From contig DISJ01000017.1 in assembly GCA_002421605.1 (NCBI GenBank), forward strand, positions 161,955-225,954: a stretch of DNA of 64,000 nt. The letters are read 5' to 3'. Numbering within the stretch: position 1 is the stretch's first letter; each line of letters opens with the position of its first letter. The notes below the pieces were generated by a model. It searched no databases and was not told the origin of the DNA. It was given only the letters and a program-made list of their open reading frames with translations. A program made the position numbers and the translations under genes. The DNA comes from Rhodobacteraceae bacterium UBA6213 (GTDB taxonomy: Bacteria; Pseudomonadota; Alphaproteobacteria; Rhodobacterales; Rhodobacteraceae). This document shows, piece after piece, positions 56,966-64,000 of this stretch.

Positions 56966-57398
56966 CTCGCCCGCCAGTCATACCTTTGTTCTCGCGGCCT
57001 TTTTCACTTGATCCCACCTATCCCCACCTACTCCCGGCTCAGTGCAGGAACTGGTGTCAACGCACACGTGTGGCGCCTCAGCCTCTTCTGAAACAGAACG
57101 GTTTTGCGGGAATGAGAAGCGCAGAGGCGCTGCTTGTTTGTGCCAAGGCAGAGCGATCAGGCAATCGCCTTAAGTGTCGCCCCAAGCCGTGCCGGGTAGC
57201 ATTGTAGGCCGTTTCGCGCTGGCCCCATTGCGCTGAAACAAGGCGCCGGTTGGCAGTCCAAGGCTCGGCCCATTCGACCCGATGTTCTTGATTCTGCGGG
57301 CACCAAGAATTACATTTGCAATTATATTTAATTTCCTCAACCTCTCGAAGGCACTGACTGCGGTACATAATTGCGACCGATATGGAAAGGTCACTGAA

Positions 57399-57797
57399 AT
57401 GAAATGGACCGAAGCCTACGCCACAGGCAGCGAACAGGTTGATGAGCAGCACAAAACGCTGTTCCTCATGTCCGACCAGTACCGAGAAGCCTTGGAAGAT
57501 GGCCACGGCGAAAGTACGTTCGACTTGTTCATCGAGTTTCTAAGCACCTATGCCAAGGTCCATTTTTCGTTTGAAGAGGAATGTATGCTTGCGCACCTGT
57601 GCCCGATCGCCAATCTGAACAAGCAGGAGCACTGCGCCTTCTCGAAGTTTATCAAAAAGGAAGAAGAGCGGTTTCTGCGTGATGGGTTTGATAGGAAACA
57701 TGCCCTTGCCCTCGTAAATGCCATTGATCGCTGGCTCGATAGCCACATCGGCAGGGTGGATGTGCAATTGAAAACGGTCATGCCGCAACCCGCCTGA
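57399..57797 (+). CDS. Bacteriohemerythrin (copy 2)
   Basis: 132 residues from the ATG at 57399; the 16 bases upstream (ATGGAAAGGTCA-TGAA type) match copy 1 almost exactly. Ligands as in copy 1: VDEQHKTLF, VHFSFEEECM, KQEHCAF, SHIGRVDVQL. About 80% identical to copy 1 over 129 residues by eye; it ends VMPQPA. A single-domain di-iron oxygen-binding protein. Confidence 0.9.
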   Translation: MKWTEAYATGSEQVDEQHKTLFLMSDQYREALEDGHGESTFDLFIEFLSTYAKVHFSFEEECMLAHLCPIANLNKQEHCAFSKFIKKEEERFLRDGFDRKHALALVNAIDRWLDSHIGRVDVQLKTVMPQPA

Positions 57798-57934
57798 TGC
57801 GATGCTTTCGCTTGCCCGCGCACCACGTTGGCAGGGCCTTTCGCTTTGGCCAAATACGCTGATCACGCGATTGCGGTAGCGACAAGCGGGCTTCCACCAG
57901 ATCAAGGCAATTGCATCGCGGGCGCGCCCCGCAC

Positions 57935-58843
57935 TTACCCCCAGCCCCGCGCCACTACGGCCGCGCGCATTTCCTGGCGGATGAACTCGATCAATTCGTC
58001 GGCGAAGATCGAGCGCGGAACTTCAGCGTTGACCACGGCGTAGGTCTTGAACGAGGTCGGCTCGGCGATTGCGCGCACCGCGACGCCGGGGGTCGCGGTG
58101 GCGGCCATCGAAAACTCGTCCAGCACTGCCACGCCAAGGTTTGCCGCCACCAGCGATGCCACCGTTTGGCCGAACCGCGCCTGAATCGCCAGATCATAGA
58201 CCAACCCATGTTCGCCAAACGGCGCCGCAAGGATCTGGCCATAGGGGTCGGCGGGGTCAATGCCAATCAGCGGCTCCGCCGCGAGTTGCGCAAGGGAAAT
58301 CATCCGCTTGCCGGCCAGCGCGTGACCTTCTGGCACAAGCGCCACCAGCCGCCCCGCCGCCAGTGGATGCGAGGTTAGGCCGGGGTGGTCGATCTTGAAG
58401 CTCATCGCCACTACTTCGCCCTTCTTCAAAAGCAGATAGTCGATGGTTTCCTCGATTTTGAGGATATTGATGTTCATGCGAAGAGCGGGAAACTTTTGCC
58501 GCAACTTTTTGACAGCGCGCGGCAGGATATGCTGCGAAATCGAGGGGGCGGAGGCAAAGGAGAATACGCCCCCTGCCCCCTGCTTCAGCGCGTCGATCGA
58601 AAATTGCAGATTCTCGACCTTGGAAAAAACCTCATTGATCTGCGCAAAGATCCCGTGCGCCTCGGTGGTAGGCACAAACCGGCCGTGATTGCGCGAGAAT
58701 AACCGCAGGCCAAGCTGCCCCTCGGTGTGCTTCATCACTCGGCTGATGCCGGGCGCGGAAACGCCCAACAGGTCTGCCGCACCCTTGACCGTGCCTGCCA
58801 GCATGATCGCGCGGATCACCTCGATCTGTCTGAGCGTCAGCAT
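57935..58843 (-). CDS. LysR-type transcriptional regulator
   Basis: 302 residues from the ATG at 58843; the frame to 58861 adds six residues. Winged helix-turn-helix at about 1-60 (LRQIEVIRAIMLAGTVKGAADLLGVSAPGISRVMKHTE), then a substrate-binding domain. Divergent from the catabolic operon and separated by 121 bases that contain dyads, so it probably controls that operon in response to its substrate. Confidence 0.9.
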   Translation of the reverse strand: MLTLRQIEVIRAIMLAGTVKGAADLLGVSAPGISRVMKHTEGQLGLRLFSRNHGRFVPTTEAHGIFAQINEVFSKVENLQFSIDALKQGAGGVFSFASAPSISQHILPRAVKKLRQKFPALRMNINILKIEETIDYLLLKKGEVVAMSFKIDHPGLTSHPLAAGRLVALVPEGHALAGKRMISLAQLAAEPLIGIDPADPYGQILAAPFGEHGLVYDLAIQARFGQTVASLVAANLGVAVLDEFSMAATATPGVAVRAIAEPTSFKTYAVVNAEVPRSIFADELIEFIRQEMRAAVVARGWG

Positions 58844-58867
58844 GGCCAACCTCCAGTACAAAAATTA

Positions 58868-58900
58868 ACATCGTGTATTCTACAATGTCTATATCGATAT
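58868..58900. promoter_or_regulatory. Putative LysR operator in the divergent gap
   Basis: An imperfect dyad (ACATCGT...ACAATGT, 58868-58888, one mismatch) is followed by a perfect 10-bp palindrome ATATCGATAT (58891-58900). Both lie in an AT-rich gap between the regulator and the operon, as expected for LysR recall and activation sites. Confidence 0.5.
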
Positions 58901-58964
58901 TTGATGTTACGCGATACCGCGCCTAACCTCGGGGTGAGAGTCTGAGCCTTCTGTACGGCCAGAC

Positions 58965-59888
58965 ATGGAGCACGGCATGTATGACTTCGCCGGTAACGTC
59001 CTGATCGAGGATGAGTTTCTGCGCGATGGCTTGCAGAACGAGGCGCGTGCATTTTCGATAGATGAAAAGCTGCATTTCCTCGCCGGGCTGGAAGCGGCGG
59101 GGGTAAAGCGGATTCAGCTTGGCTCTTTCGTGCATCCAAAATGGGTGCCACAGATGGCCAACACCGATGCGCTGTTCGCGCAGCTCTCGCCCAAGCCCGG
59201 CGTCACCTACACCGCGCTGATCCTCAATATGGCGGGGTTGGAACGGGCGTTGGCGGTGGGGGTGAAACATCTGTCGATTTCGGTTTCCGCGTCAGAAACC
59301 CACAGCCGCAAAAACCTGAACAAATCGGTCAATGAAGCGCGCGCACAGATCGTGGCGATCATCGAGCGCGCTTTGGGCGAGGGTGTCGCGGTGCGCGCAG
59401 GCATCCAGTCGGCGCTTGGCTGCGGCTTTGAAGGGCGCATCGACCCTGCACGGGTCGAAGCCATTGCGAAAAGCTACGGCGAAATCGGTGTGCAAGAGGT
59501 CAACATCGCCGATACGGCAGGGCTTGCGAACCCGGTGCAGGTGTATGGCCTGTGCACGCGTCTGCGCGATGTGCTGCCCGATACCACCGCGCTTAGCCTG
59601 CATCTGCACGACACTCGCGGCCTCGGATTGGCCAACATGGTCGCAGGGTTGCAAGCGGGCGTGCGCATTTTTGATGCCGCCCTTGGCGGGCTTGGCGGCT
59701 GCCCGTTCATCCCCAAGGCCACCGGCAATATCGCCACCGAAGATGCCGCATACGCGCTGGCCGAAATGGGCTTGGCCACCGGCATCGACCAACGCGCGCT
59801 AGGCGCATTGACGCGCGCGTTGGAAGTGCAGCTAGGGCGCGCCCTGCCCGGCCGTATGGCCCATATCGACACCGGAGAAACCGCATGA
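58965..59888 (+). CDS. HMG-CoA lyase-like protein (DRE-TIM metallolyase)
   Basis: 307 residues. The DRE-TIM metal site is seen as EDEFLRDGLQNE near the N-terminus and HLHDTRGLGLANM near 205. The segment GGLGGCPFIPKATGNIATEDA (about 235-255) carries the loop Cys of HMG-CoA lyases. It should cleave a 3-hydroxy-3-substituted acyl-CoA to an acetyl- or acyl-CoA and a keto compound; substrate unknown. First gene of the operon; overlaps the next by 4 bases. Confidence 0.82.
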   Translation: MEHGMYDFAGNVLIEDEFLRDGLQNEARAFSIDEKLHFLAGLEAAGVKRIQLGSFVHPKWVPQMANTDALFAQLSPKPGVTYTALILNMAGLERALAVGVKHLSISVSASETHSRKNLNKSVNEARAQIVAIIERALGEGVAVRAGIQSALGCGFEGRIDPARVEAIAKSYGEIGVQEVNIADTAGLANPVQVYGLCTRLRDVLPDTTALSLHLHDTRGLGLANMVAGLQAGVRIFDAALGGLGGCPFIPKATGNIATEDAAYALAEMGLATGIDQRALGALTRALEVQLGRALPGRMAHIDTGETA

Positions 59889-60736
59889 ACAGGCCCGTAT
59901 CGCTTGCTTACCTCACCGTGCCGGGCCTCACCCCGGTCGAGCATACGCATATCGCCGCCGAGGCGGGCTATGACTACGTCAGCTTTCGCCTCATCAACCT
60001 TGGCGTACCGGGCGAACCCACGGTGGATCTGCTTTCGCCGATGATGCTGCGGCGCACCCGCGCGGCGCTGGCCGAAACTGGCCTGCGGCTTTTCGACATC
60101 GAACTGGCGCGCATCGTGCGCGAGGTTGACCCGAAAAGCTTTGTTCCCGCCTTCGAGGCCGGGGCAGAGTTGGGCGCGCGCCACGTCATCGCCTCGGCAT
60201 GGACCAACGTGCGCAACGACCGCGATTTTATCGTGGAACGGTTCAGCGAAATTTGCGAACTCGCGGCACCCTTTGGGCTGACGGTGAATCTTGAATTCCC
60301 CGCTTTTTCGCGACTTGCAAACCTCGCGGATGCGGTCGAGGTGCTCGACATGGCGACCCGCCCGAACGCCGGGTTGCTGATCGACACGCTTTATTGGCAC
60401 TTCACCCGCGCGCGGCCGTCTGATCTGCGCATGGTGCGGCGCGATTGGATCAACTTTCTACACATCTGCGACGCGCCCGCCGACATTCCCGGCAGCCGCG
60501 AAGAGATGATGAATATCGCCCGCGAGGCGCGCCTTTACCCCGGCGAGGGCGCGATCGACCTTGCAGGTCTTGCCGCCTTGCTGCCGCAAGTGCCGCTGTC
60601 GATCGAACTGCCAAACGCAAAGCGCAGCGCAGAGCTTGGCCATCTGGGCCACGCGCGCCGCTGCCTTGAGGCGGCGCACAAGATATTTGACCGACAGAGC
60701 CACACGCCGCTGCCGCGCACCGGAACCGCTGGCTAG
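59885..60736 (+). CDS. Sugar phosphate isomerase/epimerase-like TIM-barrel protein
   Basis: 283 residues of the xylose-isomerase-like (AP endonuclease 2) fold: AGYDYVSFRLIN, LFDIELARI, ARHVIASAW, NLEFPAFSRLA (metal Glu), GLLIDTLYWHFT (metal Asp), and FLHICDAPAD (metal His). Often such proteins isomerise or dehydrate hydroxy acids. Substrate unknown; its place between a lyase and a dehydrogenase suggests preparation of their substrate. Confidence 0.8.
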   Translation: MNRPVSLAYLTVPGLTPVEHTHIAAEAGYDYVSFRLINLGVPGEPTVDLLSPMMLRRTRAALAETGLRLFDIELARIVREVDPKSFVPAFEAGAELGARHVIASAWTNVRNDRDFIVERFSEICELAAPFGLTVNLEFPAFSRLANLADAVEVLDMATRPNAGLLIDTLYWHFTRARPSDLRMVRRDWINFLHICDAPADIPGSREEMMNIAREARLYPGEGAIDLAGLAALLPQVPLSIELPNAKRSAELGHLGHARRCLEAAHKIFDRQSHTPLPRTGTAG

Positions 60737-60763
60737 ATCAGCCCCTTTTCGAGGAGCCTTCAC

Positions 60764-62170
60764 ATGGCAAAAGACCTAACTGCAGCAGACGTTCAACAGG
60801 TAGCCGACATGGTGGCCCGCGCCCGCGTGGCGATGGAGGCGATCAAGGATTACGATCAGGCGCAGGTCGACCGGCTGGCGCAGGCACTTGGCTGGGCCTG
60901 CGGTAACGAAAAGACCTTTTTGCGCATCGCCCAGATGGGGGTCGATGAAAGCGGTATCGGCGATCGTGCGGGCCGCGCGGGCAAGCGATTCAAGATCCTC
61001 GGCGTTTTGCGCGATGCGTTACGCGGCAAGTCAGTGGGCGTGATCGAGGAAGACGAGGCCAAGGGCATCACCAAGATCGGCAAACCCGCCGGGGTAATCG
61101 CCAGCCTGATCCCAACGACTAACCCGGAACTGACGCCCCCGGTGACTGGCATTTATGCGATCAAATGCAAAGATGCGGTGATCTTTTCGCCCCATCCGCG
61201 CTCCAAGAATACTACTTTTGAGATGGTTCGCGTGATGCGCGAGACACTCAAAAAACTGGGCGCGCCGGAAGATGTGTTCCAATGTGTGCAAAACCCCTCG
61301 ATCCCGCTAACCGGCGAATTGATGGCGCAGTGCGACCTAACGCTGGCCACCGGCGGTAAGCCGATGGTTAAGGCTGCCTATTCCTCGGGCAAGCCCGCCT
61401 ATGGCGTGGGTGCCGGAAACTCGACCATGGTGATCGACGAAACCGCTGACATTGCGGAAGCGGCCAATTTTTCGCGCGTTTCGAAAACCTCTGACTTTGG
61501 TTCGGGCTGCTCGGCCGACGGCAACCTGCTGATTGACGAGCGCGTCTATGACGCGATGCGCGCGGCGCTGGTGGCCGAGGGCGGCTATCTGTGCAACGCC
61601 GAGGAAAAAGCGCTGCTGGAACGCGCGCTGTGGGATGCAAAGGGCGCGCGCACCATCAACACCGTCGCGGTCAAGGCGCAGAAAATCGCTGAAGTCGCCG
61701 GATTCACCATACCCGATGATCGCAAGTTCATCATGGTCGAACAAGACGAGATCGGCAAAGAGCACAAGTTTTCGTCTGAAAAACTTAGCGTTGTCATGGC
61801 CTTGTTCAAATACAACGGGTTTGATGACGCGCTAGAAAAGGTGGTGCAGATTTACGAGGTCGGCGGCAAAGGCCACAGCTGCGGCATCTATTCCTTTGAT
61901 GATGACCACATCGCGCGGCTTGCCGCCGTTGCTCCTGTTTCGCGCATGATGGTGCGCCAGCCGCAATCAAAGGCCAATGCGGGCAGCTTTTCCAACGGTA
62001 TGCCGATGACTTCCAGCCTTGGCTGTGGCATTTGGGGTGGCAACATCACCAACGAAAACGTCAGCCTCAAGCACTACATGAACGTCACTTGGGTCAGCCG
62101 CCCGATTGCCGAGGACCGCCCTTCTGACGCCGAGCTTTTTGGCGAGTTCTACAACAGCGAGGTAATGTGA
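60764..62170 (+). CDS. CoA-acylating aldehyde dehydrogenase (sulfoacetaldehyde dehydrogenase-like, SauS type)
   Basis: 468 residues. Features of the acylating group: catalytic Cys in DFGSGCSADGN (about 247), GVIASLIPTTNPELTPPVTGIYAIK, and ATGGKPMVKAAYSSGKPAYGVGAGN. C-terminal SSLGCGIWGGNITNEN. SauS oxidises sulfoacetaldehyde or reduces sulfoacetyl-CoA, and related enzymes act on other aldehydes. It overlaps the ThDP enzyme gene by 4 bases, so aldehyde made by one is probably used by the other. Confidence 0.82.
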   Translation: MAKDLTAADVQQVADMVARARVAMEAIKDYDQAQVDRLAQALGWACGNEKTFLRIAQMGVDESGIGDRAGRAGKRFKILGVLRDALRGKSVGVIEEDEAKGITKIGKPAGVIASLIPTTNPELTPPVTGIYAIKCKDAVIFSPHPRSKNTTFEMVRVMRETLKKLGAPEDVFQCVQNPSIPLTGELMAQCDLTLATGGKPMVKAAYSSGKPAYGVGAGNSTMVIDETADIAEAANFSRVSKTSDFGSGCSADGNLLIDERVYDAMRAALVAEGGYLCNAEEKALLERALWDAKGARTINTVAVKAQKIAEVAGFTIPDDRKFIMVEQDEIGKEHKFSSEKLSVVMALFKYNGFDDALEKVVQIYEVGGKGHSCGIYSFDDDHIARLAAVAPVSRMMVRQPQSKANAGSFSNGMPMTSSLGCGIWGGNITNENVSLKHYMNVTWVSRPIAEDRPSDAELFGEFYNSEVM

Positions 62171-63945
62171 TGGCCAAAGACCTGATCGCCCCGCAACTTG
62201 TGCGCTATCTGGAAGGGCGCGGCGTTCGGCACGTGTTTGGCCTATGCGGGCACACCAATATCGCGGTGCTTTCGGCGATGGCCAACAGCCAGCTGCAATT
62301 TGTCAACGTGCGCCACGAACAGATCGCCGCTCACGCCGCCGATGGCTATGCGCGCGTTACCGGCAAGGCTTCGGTGCTGCTGTCGCACTTGTCGCCGGGG
62401 CTGACCAACGCGGCAACCGGGGTGGCGAATGCCGCACTTGATTGCATTCCGATGGTGGTGATCGCGGGCGATGTTCCCAGCTATTACTACGGCAAGCACC
62501 CGCACCAAGAGGTGAACCTGCACGCCGATGCCAGCCAATATGAAATCTACCGCCCCTTCGTGAAGCGGGCATGGCGCGTTGATACGCCGGAACTGTTGCC
62601 GGAAATCCTTGAAAAAGCGTTTCTACTGGCCGAAAGCGGGCAACCCGGCCCGGTGCTGGTGAACGTGCCGATGGACTTTTTCTCGGCCGAAATTGACGTG
62701 GCACTTTGGGATCGACTTGGCGCCAACGCGAAAACGCTGGTCAAACCTTCGATCGACGATGGGACCGCGCAGGCGATCATTTTGCGGCTGCTCGATGCCA
62801 AAAACCCGGTGATCTACGCAGGCGGTGGCGTGGCGCTGGCCCGCGCTTGGGAGGAATTGCGCGCGCTGGTCGATCATTTGCAACTGCCCGTGGCTCACAG
62901 CCTGATGGGCAAAGGCTGTCTGCCCGATGACCACCCGCTTGTGTTGGGCATGACCGGCTTTTGGGGCACCAGTTTCACCAACCAGACCACCCGCACCGCA
63001 GACCTGATCCTCGGCCTTGGCACTCGCTTTAAAGAGGCGGATTGTTCCTCTTGGGAACTGCAATACACCTTTGACATCGGCGCGGCGGGCGCAAAGCTGA
63101 TCCATATTGATATCGAACCGGCCGAGATCGGGCGCAATTATCCCACCGAAATCGGTGTGGTGGCAGACTTAAAATCGGCGCTGCGGGTGTTGGTGCGAGT
63201 TGCGAAAGAGATGGTGCCAAAGGGCGTGCAGCGCCCCGCGCTGGTGCAATCCATCGCCGCGTTCCGCACCGATTTTGCCGCAAAGAACATGGAAATGCAG
63301 CGCTCCGAAGCCTTCCCGATGATGCCCGAACGTATTCTGGCCGATCTGCGCGCCGAAATGCCGCACGATGCGATTCTGACCTCGGATGTGGGTTGGAACA
63401 AGAATGGCGTGGCGCAGCAGTTCGACATTCTGACCCCCGGTTCGATCCTCATTCCGGGCGGCTTCGCGACCATGGGCTTTGGCCCGCCCGCTGCGCTCGG
63501 CGCCAAGATCGCGGCACCTGAACGGGTAGTGATCAGCCTTGTCGGTGATGGTGGCTTTGGTCAGAATCCGGCAGTGCTGGCCACTGCTGTGGCCGAAGGG
63601 CTGGCGGTGGTCTGGGTGGTAATGAACAACAACGCCTTTGGCACCATCGCCGGGCTGCAATTGGCGCATTATGGGCTAACCTACGGTACTACCTTCCAAA
63701 AAACCGAAGAACCGATGGGGCAAACCCCCGACTACGCCGCTATCGCGCGTGCCTATGGCTGCGACGGTGTGCGCGTGGCCACCGCGGCAGAGTTTCGCCC
63801 CGCGCTGGCCGCCGCCATCGCCTCAGGGCGGCCCACGGTGATTGACGTGGCGATGGTCAACAGCCCCACACCGACCTCGGGGCATTGGAACATTCTCGAT
63901 ATCTACAGCCCCGGCAAAAAGGTCGGGCACGTTACAACGAACTGA
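62167..63945 (+). CDS. Thiamine-diphosphate-dependent enzyme, acetolactate synthase-like
   Basis: 592 residues (ATG at 62167 or 62170). N-terminal pyrimidine domain with the catalytic Glu in VRHEQIAAHAADGYARVTG (about 50). Middle domain YAGGGVALARAWEEL. C-terminal pyrophosphate motif GDGGFGQNPAVLATAVAEGLAVVWVVMNNN (GDG...NN, about 460-490). Resembles acetolactate synthase, 2-oxoacid decarboxylases and sulfoacetaldehyde acetyltransferase. In this operon a decarboxylase feeding an aldehyde to the SauS-like enzyme is the most economical reading. Confidence 0.82.
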   Translation: MMAKDLIAPQLVRYLEGRGVRHVFGLCGHTNIAVLSAMANSQLQFVNVRHEQIAAHAADGYARVTGKASVLLSHLSPGLTNAATGVANAALDCIPMVVIAGDVPSYYYGKHPHQEVNLHADASQYEIYRPFVKRAWRVDTPELLPEILEKAFLLAESGQPGPVLVNVPMDFFSAEIDVALWDRLGANAKTLVKPSIDDGTAQAIILRLLDAKNPVIYAGGGVALARAWEELRALVDHLQLPVAHSLMGKGCLPDDHPLVLGMTGFWGTSFTNQTTRTADLILGLGTRFKEADCSSWELQYTFDIGAAGAKLIHIDIEPAEIGRNYPTEIGVVADLKSALRVLVRVAKEMVPKGVQRPALVQSIAAFRTDFAAKNMEMQRSEAFPMMPERILADLRAEMPHDAILTSDVGWNKNGVAQQFDILTPGSILIPGGFATMGFGPPAALGAKIAAPERVVISLVGDGGFGQNPAVLATAVAEGLAVVWVVMNNNAFGTIAGLQLAHYGLTYGTTFQKTEEPMGQTPDYAAIARAYGCDGVRVATAAEFRPALAAAIASGRPTVIDVAMVNSPTPTSGHWNILDIYSPGKKVGHVTTN

Positions 63946-64000
63946 ATGGGGGGCGGGGCAACGGCCGCATAGTACCTGCTATCCCTCCGCGATTGGGTTT
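63946..64000. other. Window edge, no gene seen
   Basis: 55 bases after the ThDP gene; no terminator or start is clear. Confidence 0.4.

Larger units (their letters stand above)
56564..57398. other. 835-base non-coding region with repeats, candidate phage left end
   Basis: No frame here resembles a protein. It contains the four AACTCGGAAC boxes (56665-56778), a candidate phage terminus at 56960, Mu-like short motifs (CTGAAAAC near 56888 and 56843, read on the minus strand), and the leader of hemerythrin gene 2. The last 100 bases are AT-rich. Confidence 0.45.

Noticed and set aside
19438..57797. Recent duplication of the hemerythrin gene by the phage
   Set aside because: The copies differ at about 26 of 129 residues, too many for a recent event; they are older paralogues.
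1..64000. tRNA, rRNA, CRISPR array or insertion sequence
   Set aside because: None was recognised on reading both strands; short GC palindromes and the phage boxes do not form such features.

Overview
The window looks like a chromosomal segment of a high-GC alphaproteobacterium, most likely Rhodobacteraceae. The evidence is the GC-rich codon use, the RNA-binding protein with a repetitive Lys/Arg/Pro/Tyr tail, the DUF2927 lipoprotein, an RpoH promoter of the Rhodobacter type, and a Mu-like prophage whose tail and lysis genes resemble those of Rhodobacter gene transfer agents. This assignment is inferred from family resemblance, not from a search.

Layout. (1) 1-14.2 kb is core chromosome: the end of an RNA-modifying protein; a tightly coupled operon of a 27-residue membrane peptide, XpaC-like, TelA-like, DUF2927 lipoprotein, SPFH-GYF protein and zinc-ribbon membrane protein (a probable envelope-stress module); an Hsp20 gene with an RpoH-type promoter; sugar kinase and dtd; a DEAD-box helicase; thymidine kinase; a ketoacyl synthase III-like gene; and an ybjN-proC-csaA-dehydrogenase operon. 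(2) 14.2-19.2 kb is an accessory patch: an empty stretch, a 79-residue protein coupled to a two-helix membrane protein (DUF2335-like), and a single-chain MmeI-type restriction-modification enzyme. (3) 19.4-19.8 kb is a bacteriohemerythrin gene. (4) 19.8-52.4 kb is a Mu-like transposable prophage in reverse orientation, apparently complete. From right to left it has an S24 repressor with a symmetric operator, a Ner-sized protein, small early genes, ParB-like, MuA transposase, MuB ATPase, DUF3164, GemA, MT-A70 methylase, a Mor-like activator and terminator, lysis genes, Mu-like head genes, and a siphovirus/GTA-like long tail with a programmed -1 frameshift in the tail chaperone. (5) 52.4-57.3 kb is cargo or flank: an exported peptidoglycan-binding-like protein, a Dam-type methylase, an OLD-family nuclease with an unknown partner, and 0.8 kb of non-coding DNA with four copies of a 10-bp box. 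A candidate 5-bp target duplication would place these genes inside a 37.1-kb element (19825-56960). (6) 57.4-63.9 kb is core chromosome again: a second bacteriohemerythrin, then a LysR regulator divergent from a four-gene catabolic operon (HMG-CoA-lyase-like, TIM-barrel isomerase-like, CoA-acylating aldehyde dehydrogenase, ThDP enzyme).

How the genes work together. In the lysogen the repressor would hold the leftward early promoter shut. On induction MuA/MuB replicate the phage by transposition, the Mor-like protein opens the late operon that begins with the lysozyme, and virions with Mu-type heads and GTA-type tails are assembled. Three separate adenine methyltransferases and two likely anti-phage modules (MmeI-like enzyme and OLD cassette) flank or sit in the prophage. 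No tRNA, rRNA, CRISPR array or insertion sequence was recognised.
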